Source: Eutreptiella sp. 'Long Island Sound 2002'
Taxonomy: Eukaryota; Euglenozoa; Euglenophyceae; Eutreptiales; Eutreptiaceae
Assembly (NCBI GenBank): GCA_964036045.1
Contig: OZ038390.1
Coordinates: forward strand, 39,564,525-39,628,524
Length of the DNA: 64,000 bases
Direction: 5' to 3'
Program-made: the position numbers and the translations under genes
The notes under the pieces: model-generated
What the model was told of the DNA's origin: nothing
The model's database searches: none
What the model saw: only the letters and a program-made list of their open reading frames with translations
Part shown: positions 21,162 to 31,989 of the stretch, one piece after another
How the letters are laid out: every line of letters starts with the position of its first letter
Numbering within the stretch: the first letter of the stretch is position 1

Positions 21162-21457
21162 GGGGGTGGCATGCTAGCGAAGCTCCACCCATCAAAAAAG
21201 CTAAACCCTCAGGCAGGGATCAGCAGTGTTTTTCAAGCCCACAATGCCTTCATCAGCAACACCTAGAGTTTAACTTTCTTTCGCCCATGGACGCTCATGA
21301 TGCTGTTGGTTTGCTCCAGGGATTAGGACTGAACATACTGGACGATGATCTACCACCGGTCTCCGATTCGGAGGTGGGGTCTGCAGCCAGTGAAGGGTCC
21401 TTCACGGAGTCGTATTGTTCCATCGACTCTGACGAGTGGCTCATTCAACCTGTCTAG
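21158..21457 (+). CDS. small frame with basic then acidic stretch, possible tail of the RNase H-like gene
   Basis: ATG 21158 overlaps the TGA of the RNase H-like frame (ATGA) and opens 99 codons with a basic cluster (PPIKKAKPSGR) and an acidic Ser/Asp-rich C-terminus (DDDLPPVSDSEVGSAASEG). It may be a separate small protein, or the real C-terminus reached by an unseen splice. AT-rich DNA with TTTATTC follows, consistent with a 3' UTR. Confidence 0.3.
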   Translation: MRGWHASEAPPIKKAKPSGRDQQCFSSPQCLHQQHLEFNFLSPMDAHDAVGLLQGLGLNILDDDLPPVSDSEVGSAASEGSFTESYCSIDSDEWLIQPV

Positions 21458-22311
21458 CATGCGCCAGGACCAATCAGGATTGTTTCTTGGCAGGATCTGC
21501 TTTGCGTTGTAGTTTTTGTAGTTGTAGTTTATTCAAACTCGTTGCCTTTCAGGTGGTATATACAACTGTCCAGTAGATGTAGAGAACAGCCGCATGTGTT
21601 GTTCTCAGCCACGCGTAGTGACATCAGGGTGATACGTCACAGTACAGAGTCACATCCCGGTGTTTGAAGGGATATGTACGGAACCATCAAGATGAACTGC
21701 AAGGAATTCACCTGTCACACACTGCTGCTACATCTACAGTCAAACCTCGAAAAAGACAAGACAGATAAAACGGTGATAGGCTACTTACCACCTGCAGCAT
21801 CAAGCTACTGGCGTGTATACCAGGGGCTCAAAAGCAGGCACTCCTTCGTGCAGAGCACAAAACACAGCACAACACCAAATCTGGCAAGTTCAATTGCATG
21901 ACAAACATGACATTGATTGTACTTCCTTAAAAAAACCTTGTCCCCACAATGGTTTGGGTCAATACATTCAGCACGCGTGTGAGGGGAAACATGTTCCTGT
22001 GGCTCATAATGGTTCATTCATATTGAGGTCCGGACTGTTGCAGTGTGAATGATGATTGAGCCAAGGACAAGCACAACTAGGAAAAGGTGCAGTATTTTCT
22101 GGGCCCCTGCAAGTAGACTTTGTTCCAACACCCTGCACGATGCACGCACGGTGCACAGACTCTCCCCTGGGGCCACTGGGATCACCTGTTTGTCATGGGA
22201 TGGGCTGGTTTGCACTGGGGGAAGCGGCGTAGAGTTCGGTATAGTATGTTGCATAATGCCACACGCTTGCTTCCATCTTATCCAGTTGCATTTATCTCGT
22301 TTGTCTTAACA
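21458..22311. other. no supported gene; 5' flank of EMC5
   Basis: Short frames only. Presumably holds the EMC5 promoter and 5' UTR, but no TATA box is evident close to the ATG at 22312. Confidence 0.4.
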
Positions 22312-25300
22312 ATGGGCAGTTACAAAGTGGCACAGTACTTGGGTGTGGTGCTTATGATCCATGCAATCATCTCTGCAGCACAATACCGAGCGGAAGTCGA
22401 GGTGTGCGTGTGGTGGACTTGGCAGAAATCATTTCTGTGCCGCGGACAATCTAGTGGTCCAGAATGCAAGCCCATACCTGTTTGACAGTCCACGGTGTCT
22501 CCGCCCGTTGTAAGGAAATTGTCACTGCCTGACGGTGTCCCCACTTCCCTGGAGGGAACGTTCGTGCGTTGGGCATGTGCCGGGCATCTTTTTAGGCCTA
22601 AACACAATTCCAAGTGCCATCCAAAGAGTTTCCCGCCTTGGGATTCCTTTCCGTTGATTTGGTTGGAAGGGGGGCAGTTTTATGGGGTGCGTTGGGGCAT
22701 CTCTAGGAGAGGGTAAGCGTGGGATTCAAGTCTCGGAAACTTGCCCAAAAGTAACGCAAACACCCCCCCCCTCCCCCTGGGGACTGTGCACCTCAATCCA
22801 AATCCGACCTTTCTACTACAAATTACATTGTCGGAAAAACCTTCTTCCGCGCCTTCGGCCCAATGTATTTATGGCAAGTGACGGTGTTACCACTTCGGTG
22901 GACTCTGCCCGGACAGGGATTGTTGAAGGGGGTGTTCTGCCTCTTGCTGTATTCTGATTCACGCTTCCTGACAGGCAACTGCCTTTGGGAAGTTCGGTCC
23001 AGGCATCGTCGCTCTGTGAATCCTCTTTTAGCAATTGCCATACCGCAGAGTTAGAGACCACGAAAAGCTTCTTTGACACGATAACAGCAAGGCGGTGTGG
23101 CTGATGGCCTTTGTCTCTTGTTTTCGTCATTTTTCAGGGTTTTCGGGAGCAGTTTTGGGGGCCAAAAATGGCTGTTTTTGGCCCCCAAAACTGCGCAGAT
23201 TGGGAGGGCACGTCCTAATTTGGCGCCCATGGCCTGGAGTGCCATCATTGAGTGTTCCCTCAAAACTCTGGACTTGGGAAGGGCACATTTCAATGCCAAG
23301 CATGGGCAGCACAGAGAAGAGTGGAATAGAGCCCGAAGCAATGGGACAGGGTTATGGCCAAGACGGTCCGGTGCCGTATTTGCTTTCTTGCTCCGGGAAC
23401 GGGTGTTATTACACATGGCTGGGCAAGACCGTGGGCATGCAGGCAGTAGCGAGGGTGAAGGAGAATCACACAAAACCACAGACAATTGGTCTTCATGCAT
23501 TGAACAATAAGTGTCTGGCACTGCTGTTTGTACCTGAAGCGCTATACAGGGGTGTCCCTGCCATGCTGATTCCACCGTCCACCCAATAGTCTGCGATCTG
23601 AGGTTTGATGACCAGGAAACATCCCCAAAAAGATCAAAATGGCCCAAAGTTTGCACAGTTTGGTTGGCAACATATCTCGGTTTATGTGGCTTGAATACAA
23701 CTTCAGTACTTGGTCCGCCTACAGCCCTGCGCGAACAAGTTGTTTTGGCTTTTTTTGAGCCTGCCTTAGCCCAATTCGAGCCCCTAACAGTCTAAAATTC
23801 TTTGAAAAAGAGCCAGTTTTAGACACAAAAAATGGGTCCAAAATGGGTTAAAAAAACACCATTTTCTAACAATGATACCCGACCATTTGTGATAGCAATT
23901 GTGGTTTTAGCCCATTTACAAGCCCATTTTAGCCGTGCAAAGTCGCAAATGCTTGAAAATGAGCCAGTTAGGACCAAGAAGGGGTCAAAATTGGGTCAAA
24001 AATGCTGTCTCCAGAAGTGATACTAAGCTGCTTGGTACACTCCAACGGATGCCTTTGGGTCATGTTGAGCATGTTTTGGCCTAATTGGACCATCATAAAG
24101 TGCTTGCAGCCATTGTGGGACCATGTCAAGGTGGACAAGGCGGTTTGCACAGAGCAAAGCTAGAAGCCTGGTGGCGTTGGGGAGTGGGAGAAATATTAGA
24201 GGAAACCGTCCTACACATTCAACACCTGGTACAGCTCTATGAATCAGTCTCAGCCTGCACTGTTTGGCGCTCAGCCTGATCTGAAAATGCTCTTGTATCC
24301 GGGTCTGCGGTCCATTGCAACTCTGGGGAGGGGGGTCCTTCGAGCCTGTGTGACTTAGGGGAGGGGGGCGAGGGTCTGAAACGCTCGAAGGGCCAGACCT
24401 TAATTTTCCCCATTCAAGTTGGTTTACAGAAGAGTTTTGCATATAGGGTGGTGAACCAGATTTGGCTAAATTTTGCGCGAAACTCATTTTTCTTGAGCCA
24501 TTTCAAACATCTTGCAATGCTTGTAGTGGGCCCAGCCCTTGGAGCCTGATCAGAGGGATGGGGGTTTTAGGAAACAGGCTCAAAGGCCCCCCCTCCCCAG
24601 AGTCGCAACGGACTGCGGGCCCTGCACCGTGTTTGCTGCGATGTCAGCTTTCCCTTTTGCCGTTGTGGACAGGCCCCATCACCCTCTCATTCTGCATGTC
24701 CAGAGTGCCGACGACCTGCGTGATCATATTCCGGGGGACATCATCTTCGAAGGGATTGCGGCCTTCTTAATCGCGTCCTTCGGGTACATCTCTTCACACG
24801 GGGTGTTTGAAAACATCCATAAGAAAAAGATCAATGAAGAGAAGTCCTTTGACCAATTTCACTACAGACCCAATTTCATGGTGTGCTATTGCGCCACGTG
24901 TGCCCCTCCGATGAAGGTGGGGACTCCATTGCCAACCCAGTTGCGCCCCCTCCCGAATGCTCCCCTTGACTGTGGATGGCTGTGGGACTGTGCATAGGCA
25001 ATAGGGCTGCTGTGTACAGGCAACGGGGTGGTGCATTGGGACCGAGGATTGTCCATCAGGAGTCACGCTGTGTGATCTCGATTGTTCCACGACCTTTGTA
25101 CCATTTGACACGGTGGCCGATTGGTGGTGCCAGGCTTTTCCATGAACCTGTTGGATGATTGTAACCCAAATGGTTCAATTGGTTACATCAGGACACTGCG
25201 CCAAACCGAGTGGCAAACGCCCCCACCAAATCGTAATTGCCTGCAAGTGGGGCGATTGACAGCCACCAGCGTGACAGGCGTCCCGTGAGCTAAAAAGGGC

Positions 25301-25752
25301 CTGTGTTTACAAGTGGATCGAAAACCCACTTTCACGTGGTTTGCTGTGATGTGCTCGCTCCGAGGTGTGGGGGGCACCTCTTGCCACAGGCGTGCACAGG
25401 GTTTTGGGCCGCCAAACTGCGCCTCTCGGCAACAGTAACGGCGCCGTTGAGCCTGACGGAACTTGTTAGGCCGCCAACCGCCCGCGGAGGCTGACACGTC
25501 TCTCGCCGAACGACGTCAAAGCGACCAAAGGCGGCGATTGCCTCCGCTACCTGACGGCCCCTGCTGGCAGTCCGATCCTTACGCACAGCCCCACAGCTAT
25601 TGCTCCCGACGCACAGCCCCCATTGGCTTTGGATGTCACTCACAACTCGATATCACCCATTTTGTCTCGGCGCGCTATCCTCTCGCTTGCCCTGGCCCTT
25701 GTATCCGCAGGTGTTCAATCACAGAGGCCAGTGCCTCAACCACCAAGATTAG
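22312..25752 (+). CDS. EMC5: ER membrane protein complex subunit 5 (EMC5/MMGT1), three exons
   Basis: EMC5 is a two-span core subunit of the EMC, the ER insertase for tail-anchored and multi-pass proteins; its human homologue is also called membrane magnesium transporter 1. Exon 1 (22312-22401) reads SYKVAQYLGVVLMIHAIISA then AQYRAEVE, the first span plus the family's H-A-x-x-S-x-x-Q-(H/Y)-R signature. Exon 2 (24704-24880) carries the second span (GIAAFLIASFGYISSHGVF) and a Lys-rich loop ending FHYRPNFM. Exon 3 (25711-25752) reads VFNHRGQCLNHQD then TAG, matching the conserved FNHRG motif. Both introns are GT-AG, phase 0 (donors GAG/GTGTGC and ATG/GTGTGC; acceptors TGTCCAG and ATCCGCAG). The product is 102 residues, near the usual 105-130. 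Intron 1 (2302 bp) is full of repeats. The start is the first ATG before the first span. Confidence 0.85.
23149..23194. repeat. perfect 20-bp palindrome with 6-nt loop, in EMC5 intron 1
   Basis: The 20 bases 23149-23168 (GCAGTTTTGGGGGCCAAAAA) are exactly inverted at 23175-23194 around TGGCTG. A related, less perfect hairpin with the same TGGCT loop (GGCCCAAAAATGGCTATTTT) occurs in each 1.1-kb unit at 46-49.5 kb. Confidence 0.95.
23740..24060 (+). repeat. dispersed GGGTCAAAAATG-type repeat, in EMC5 intron 1
   Basis: Words such as AAAATGGGTCCAAAATGGG, GGGTCAAAATTGGGTCAAAA and AAGTGATACTAAG recur at 44160-44280 and, as CCATTTTTGACCCATTTTTG, in the 1.1-kb tandem units. Diverged members of one AT-rich repeat family. 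Confidence 0.55.
24298..24630. mobile_element. imperfect fold-back element just upstream of EMC5 exon 2
   Basis: 24298-24345 (containing TTGCAACTCTGGGGAGGGG and CTTCGAGCCTGT) is an imperfect inverted copy of 24578-24625. Each arm also contains an internal CTTCGAGCC-type palindrome. No coding capacity. It ends about 75 bp before the acceptor of EMC5 exon 2. Confidence 0.6.
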
Positions 25753-26036
25753 CGGCGGAGCTGCATTGGGATGGCCCGAACCCTGGCGCACCTGCGCGCA
25801 GCTATGAATGCCTGAGCTGTGGCAAGCGGCGGGTGGTGGACACGAGATGAGACCCAGCGTTCGTTGAAGAAGGCACCAGCGAGGCCCGCCACACTCGACT
25901 GTTACGTCCTTTGACAACCCCACCCCCCACCCCCCAAAGCTCCAGGAAAAACGTCGGTGTCATGTTTCTCTGGGCCTTTGCCGTGGGGCTGAACGAGGAA
26001 AGTTTTTTTGAATTTCGGCTTTGGGATTGCGTTTGA
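25753..26036. other. 3' flank of EMC5; no gene seen
   Basis: Nothing recognised apart from a C-rich run near 25919-25935. Confidence 0.4.
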
Positions 26037-26039
26037 GGA

Positions 26040-26108
26040 CCCTCCCTCCCTCCCTCCCTCTGTCCCTCCCTCCCTCCTTTGGTCCCTCTCTCTCCCTCCC
26101 TGCGTCCG

Positions 26109-26185
<77 letters not shown>
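26040..26185 (+). repeat. compound microsatellite (CCCT)n-(CT)n-(GT)n
   Basis: CCCTCCCTCC-type DNA (26040-26115) passes into about 15 CT units and then about 18 GT units ending near 26184. Confidence 0.97.
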
Positions 26186-26186
<1 letters not shown>

Positions 26187-27974
26187 GGTTTTCACAAGCA
26201 GTCGGTACTGGGGCCAGCAACTGCCAAGCAATTGATTATGTGGTCAGTATTAATTGCCAACGGGGCATCAGTCATTAGCTACCCGCTGGCGGTAGGTGTC
26301 AATTGACTGGGGGAGAGGGGGGGTAACGCAAGGCACCGTCGGTTCCCCCACGATCTGCCGTCCCTTGACCACCAACGGCTGCCGAAGAGCACGGACCACA
26401 CAAGTTGAGGGATGGGGCAGTGGCGGCGGGAGGCTGGTAGGCACACGTGCAGCACAATGAATGCACGGACAGCGGTCACCCGCGCCCAGGCAATGGAGGC
26501 CTGGGGTGCACTCCCGCGTATTCCCGTCCCCATGGCCCTTCAGCCTGCCCCCCCCCCCCCGGGTGACTTTGGGGTGTCCATTTCCCCTGGAGTATCGTGT
26601 CCCTTGTGGCGGCCGCACGACGCTGAGGGTCCTCTGGTCCTCTGGTCCTCCGGTATTTACAGATCGCAAACGACACTCGTCATCTTCCTCTTAACCGGTC
26701 CCTAACCTAAACCATAGCCATAGCCATACCCATACCCAGAGTCATCTGATAGCCGCAGTCGCAGCCACCGCCACAGCCGCAGCCGCAGCCGTCGGACGTG
26801 TTGTGCTACATTTCATGTTCGGAAAGGGAGACCTTCAGTACAGCCGGAGATTTTGGGCGGACGGACTGCGGTGTCTCGGCGGCGGCGCTGAACTGACGGC
26901 GGCTGGCCCTCAACCGACGTCCGCGGACGGCGGCTGGCCCACGATAGAAGCCACTGGTCGGTCAGTGCTCTGCCAAAGCCCAGGCAGAGGCCGACGCTTT
27001 TTGTTTTTTTTTGGGGGGGGGGGGGGGGGGCTCGGGTCTCAGCGACCGCCTCGGCGCTGTTCTTGGGATAGTCACGCTGTTGACCTCGGAGCGTCTCTCT
27101 CGCTCGCTCTCGGGTAGAGTCATGTGCCCACGGGGGCGCCGTTTCCCACGGGTGCCCGTCCTCCTCCGACCCCTTTCCATCTTCTCCCCCCAGCCCCGCC
27201 CTCAGCGCTGTGGGCGATGCTGCGGTCCCCTGTTCAAGTGAAGGGCCCTGTAGGGGGCCTCCACGGCCCTCACATCATTAGTTGCTTTTTTGGGGGCGAG
27301 TATAGGGGAGTGCCCCCCCCCCCCCCGTGAGAATCAGCAGGGCCCATGCAGTGTACCTACCCGTCATATGGGCTGTAGTAGCGCTTCAACGTGAGGCAGA
27401 TGGCCTCTCGCTGGGTCTGTAAGCGCTGTCCCCACGTCATGTGTCAGCGGCCGTGTCGGTCGTCCACCAAACATGGGAAGGCGTTTTGGAAACTAAACAA
27501 ACACATCGTTGAGGGGTAACGGGGAATGTGGGATGTTCAGCGGTGGACACCGGAATGGTGGCTGACGACTGGCTGGATCGGGTAACGGCGGTTGATGTCA
27601 GTTGACGGTCACTGAGTGACGTGCCTCAAAGGGCCTTTGACAAAAGGGACATGCGTGCAATGATGGCGCACACTGCGGGATCATCGTGCTGCATATTTTG
27701 CGGTGGCTCAGGTTGAGGCTCAGATATTTTCGTGCATCTCTTTAATCCCTTGGAGGTATGGCATGCGGTGTTGCAAAGAATGCAGAGACATGAACAAGGG
27801 GTTGACAAATGGGGACTTCTGACTGCAAAGGACGGTAGCTATTGCTCTCCGAACAATTGTTGTTGTGGTTGTTCTCCGTTTGCCTGTTTCGTGACTGCTC
27901 AGTCTGCGTGTTCCACGGGGTCGGTGTACGCAGGTCATTTTTCAGTGGACAAGATTTTTTTTCAGTTAGCGGAC
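26186..27974. other. GC-rich DNA without a supported gene
   Basis: Contains a CCATAG/GCCGCA hexanucleotide tract (26712-26792), a G run of about 20 (27009-27030) and a C run near 27315-27328. Open frames on both strands carry no motif. Confidence 0.4.
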
Positions 27975-28072
27975 GTGGAGGGTAACCGATGGCGGTTGGC
28001 GGGTAACCGACGGTGATTGGAGGGTGATCGACAGCGGGTGGCGAGTAACCGACGGCGGTTGGAGGGTAACCA
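27975..28072 (+). repeat. GGCGGTTGG / GGGTAACCGA repeat
   Basis: Irregular units such as GGCGGTTGGCGGGTAACCGA and GGCGGTTGGAGGGTAACC. Related in motif to the GGTTGGC tract at 15335; both lie near an A-rich stretch and a TCATATGTTCA word in opposite orientation. Confidence 0.8.
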
Positions 28073-29249
28073 TCTGAACATATGAGTTGCATCAGTGTAA
28101 AAAAAAATCCTGTTGAAACAGCAGTCGTCAAAATCAGCAAAACTGGGGATGTCGGGGTATTTGGGTTGCATCAGACTAAGGATAAAACATTCCTGGTGGA
28201 ACTGCAATGGCCATAATGTGCAGATTTGGCTGACCACCGGACACTCCAGCTTTTTTTCATTCAAACGTCCTGGGTGTGCGTGGCTGGGATTTGGTACTGT
28301 CTTTCTGGTACCCCCCCCCCCCCCCCCACCCACTCGACCTTTAATGTCTGAGGAAACGCTGTGTCAAAGAAATCTTGGCCAACAGTGCCACGGTAGTTCT
28401 TGCGATGGGACAGGGATGTTGCGATCCACATATTTGCGCACAGTGTCGCATGGGAACGCGGACAAGGGGGGGGGGTGTTGTGCGAGCCCCCAAAACCGGG
28501 GGTTTTGGGGGAGGGTGGGGCTAGAGCAGGGACTCCCGTGACAGCGCCCAGACAAAAAGCGCCGTTTGAGGACTAGTAAAGACTCAGAACATCGGGCCGC
28601 ACAGTGGCTCGGACCAACCTTGTGTGAAAAAATGTCCTTATGTTGCAATGTCCTCATGTTGCATGACTCAACATCATCAGTGCGTTGTGGGGATTGTTTT
28701 GACTTGTGTATGTTCGGGTACTCAGACCCCCTCTGCGGCCCGCTTTCAGGTTTCTGTCACGGGAGCCCCGGGGGGTCTGGAAAAGGGGTTGGAACCCTCC
28801 CTCCCCACGTCCCAACCCCCTCACCCCGTTTTAGGGTGCCTATCAAGTCATCGGTCCCCTTTAGTGATAACACTGAGCCATAGGGGGTGGGGTCGGGGGG
28901 GGGGGGCAGGGGCAAGAACACTGGCGCGCATCTGTGGGTGACAGAAAGGAGGACAAAAGGGAAAATGGAGGAAATGGGGCACGCCCAGGACCCTGAGACG
29001 AATCAGACGTTGGTACCAGAGTATGTGATCGATTGATGATGAAAAAGATGCGAGTACATGCGAAAGTCGCAACTTCTCATGCAATGCCCTTCGGAAGACT
29101 GGGGGAGCCTTGACCGGGATGAGTGGCTTCGCCAGCATCGATAAAGCGCTTCTAGTTTCGACCTCGTTGTGTGGTTTTCATCCGGATTTCAAAGTTGATG
29201 GGGAAGATTGCCTTTGTTCGCCATGTTGGGCCAGAGGTCGCATTTTTCA
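28073..29249. other. no confirmed gene
   Basis: A short plus-strand frame near 28103-28216 is protein-like (AVVKISKTGDVGVFGLHQT) but isolated. A poly-C run of about 17 lies at 28311-28327. 28527-28615 matches 20228-20312. G-rich palindromic CCCCCAAAACCGGGGGTTTTG occurs near 28487-28507. Confidence 0.3.
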
Positions 29250-29640
29250 AAACAGGGGAGCACCTGACGCAGCGCACGCGTGGCGCGGCTATTTGGTGAC
29301 GGTCACAGGAAAGTACGTGTGCTGTGTGTTCGGGTTTGTCCTCTCGCTCTGGGCACCTCTGCGGATGTACTTATTTGGAACTATGAAGGGCTACAATGGG
29401 CCAGTGGCCATTTCAAAGATTATGAAATGAGTGCCAATTTTATTGTGCTCTTGATTGTGCTATGTTTGTGGGAAGGAAAGGCATTTTTGCAATTTTGTGG
29501 CCAAAGCGTTTGCTCTCCGTGGGGGTCATTTTTGGAGGAGGTAAAACTCAGGACGTTCTGGTGTACTCGCCCCAAAAGTAGCACGCGGCGTGCACACGGT
29601 ACAAACACCCCCCAACGGTGTTTTCTATCATCTTAACGGG
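29250..29640 (+). repeat. dispersed ~400-bp repeat, copy A (partner at 45230-45660)
   Basis: Shared in order with 45230-45660: GGGGAGCACCTG, GCAGCGC, GGCACCTCTGCGGATG, GGCCATTTCAAAGATTATGAA, GTGCTCT, GGGAAGGAA, GTTTGCTCTCC, CAGGACGTTCTGG and GTAGCACGCGGCGTG. A frame starting at ATG 29119 reads through part of this copy but is broken in the partner, so coding is doubtful. Confidence 0.7.
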
Positions 29641-31599
29641 GCTTTGTAGAGAGGCCTGGAAAACAGGAGTAGAGTGGTACGGAAAATTGGTTTTGACGAT
29701 ATTAGCCCAATGACTCTTCAATGACAGCCCCACTGTTGACTTCATCGCGCCACTGAAACACTTTCTCCTCCATGAATTCGATTGTGATCCTGAGTCATGC
29801 CCTCGTTCCAGGCTGTGTCTCTCTTTTCCACATGACGGGATGTGCTACACATCCCGCTGCTGCCCCGTTTCCCCTGACGCGCTGGTAAATGGCCTATGTC
29901 ATTGCTGCAGACCCTGCTGTGGCCCTGGGGTGTCCATGTGAGCGCAGCGCGCCCCATGTTCCGGCAATGTGTGTCATGGAGCGCCTGCACTGTGTTGGTG
30001 CTGTCGTTGGCGTACCTCTGTACAATGTCCACGGCTTCGGGGCTGGAAGGCACTTCGGGGGGACGGCACCATTCCTCCCGCCGTATCTCCGCACTACACC
30101 TCAAAGAGCAAGCGATAAGGTGCGGTCTGCACTGCTGGTCATGTTGTGTTGCGCTTGAGGGGGAGGGAGTTTGAAAGGAGGTTTCAAGAGCGGTTACTAG
30201 CGGTTGCAAAAGCGCTGCAAAGTGAGTTCAGTAGCCACGCTGGCAGTTGCAAAACGATTGGTGGGCAATGAGCAGAAAGAAGCGCTTGGGGCGGAACGGA
30301 CAGCCATCCCTGAAGAAGGGGAGGGGGGTATCGACCTCCTTCAAGCGCACGCCTGGTTCTTGTTTCAAAGATGGAGGACGCCTGTCCAGCAGGTCCCGAG
30401 ATCGAGCCCCAGATGGGCCGTCAGGGTCCGATGAGGCGCCAGGGTACATCTGCAGCTCCAAAAACCGACGGAACATGCAATGGGACATCCATGCGAACGG
30501 GGGAACAAGGGACAAGCCGTCAACAGGCAGAGAGGCATAGGTAGAATACGCAGGCAGTCCTCAGGCACTCGCCAGTATTAGTCCCTTCCAGCTCCCTGAG
30601 TTGTACGTATGAAGTTTTGGGGCGGGGGAGAGGAACATGGTGTGGGGTGCGGGAAGAGGGATGCGGTTATGGGACTCTCATGTGATATTTTGCTTCAGTT
30701 TCAGGGTATGAAATAGGGCTCAGCGAAACGAAATCTTGGAGATTGCCAATCAGTGCTCAGGTCCACACCGCCGCGATCTTTACATCCCACCCCCCAACCA
30801 CCTGATCCCAACGACAGCAGGACATATTTTCTTTACTTCACCAAGATATCGTGTCGCTGAGCCGTGTCCCTTGCATGTTTCGATTCCGCACATCAAACTG
30901 CACAATTTGACCTGTACGTATGGCCGTAATGCCGACATGTTGGAGCATTAGGGCCGGTGGCAGTTGAGAGTGCTCTACCATCGCCTTCTAGGGGCAGTTC
31001 GCATACCCGCCCCTCTGTTTTGGGGATGGGGGGTCCGACTTAAAAATAGGATTTGAAGCCCAGAAACACAGTGGGGGGGGCTGTGTGAGGGCAGGGCCAT
31101 TTTACCCTCAGAAATGATACACACCGCATGACGACAGGAATCCTGAGTGGGGCCTCTCCCGAGGGTGGTTCTAGGGCCACCGTGCCCTCCCCCATGCATG
31201 CTCACAAATGCTATGTTCCCTCTGCCTTTTGAGACGTAATTCCAGCTCTTGCGACCGTTCCTCGGAGGCAGTGTTAGGATACCTTCCAAGCTATCCAGAT
31301 GAGCAGCCTGAGCCCCCCTGTTTTGAGTGAACTTCTTGAGCTGCTCACTGAGGCACGTAAAAAATTCATGTAAGATCCCAAACCAACCTTCCCACACACC
31401 CTTGCCACTGTCCCCTTGAGCTCTAAACCCTTGATCTGTGGGTTCTGCACATCCAAAATAGGGTGGGTGAGTCCAAACCCCATGAGGTTCCGGGACCCTT
31501 TTTCCTGACATTGGCCAGACACCACGTGAGGGAGGCGGGAGTGGGGGGGTCCTACTAGTTTAGGTATAGATTTGGACCCCCCCCCCGCCCCTGTGCAAG
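29641..31599. other. no supported gene
   Basis: Several frames on both strands around 29742-30540 overlap each other with no motif. Nothing recognised. Confidence 0.35.
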
Positions 31600-31860
31600 C
31601 CTGGTGAAGTCAATACTGCACTGCTGTGTGCGCCCCTGTAGAGCCGCAGGGCACCCCGCCCTGGCAGAGTGTTTGCACTCCGCACTGAAGATTTTTGCCG
31701 TGTGGATCACTAATGTGTTGGTGCCACCCATCGAGAACCCGACACAGTGGGCCAACACAGTGCCTTGGTGGATCTTCTTGAGTGTTGTGAAGTCGATTGA
31801 CGCCGCCAACTGCCAGAAGAGCAGCAACATCTCAGGGCTTTGTCTCAACCCCCCCACCCC
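31600..31860. other. coding-like island, strand ambiguous
   Basis: Both strands are open and both read as plausible protein: plus LKIFAVWITNVLVPPIENP; minus LFWQLAASIDFTTLKKIHQG and AHCVGFSMGGTNTLVIHTAK. Third-position GC bias is high either way. A minus-strand acceptor (CTTCTGGCAG) ends at 31796. The minus GFSMG resembles an alpha/beta-hydrolase nucleophile elbow, but nothing else of that fold is visible. Possibly one exon of an unidentified gene. Confidence 0.3.
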
Positions 31861-31989
31861 CCACCTTCGGAGACTGCAAATCTATGCTGAAGGGGAACTG
31901 CAGTCTTTGGCGCCACACAGGGAATCCCCACTTGTGCATAGCCTATAATGCCTCAGGATTGAATGGGCCATTCGTCATTTCGCCCCGAC

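Noticed and set aside
26100-26185. Possible CRISPR-like or coding array
   Set aside because: Simple CT/GT microsatellite without spacers; no CRISPR array occurs anywhere in the window.
31733-31760. Minus-strand GFSMG as an alpha/beta-hydrolase nucleophile elbow
   Set aside because: No oxyanion, acid or His motifs nearby, and the opposite strand is equally open, so the five-residue match is not enough.
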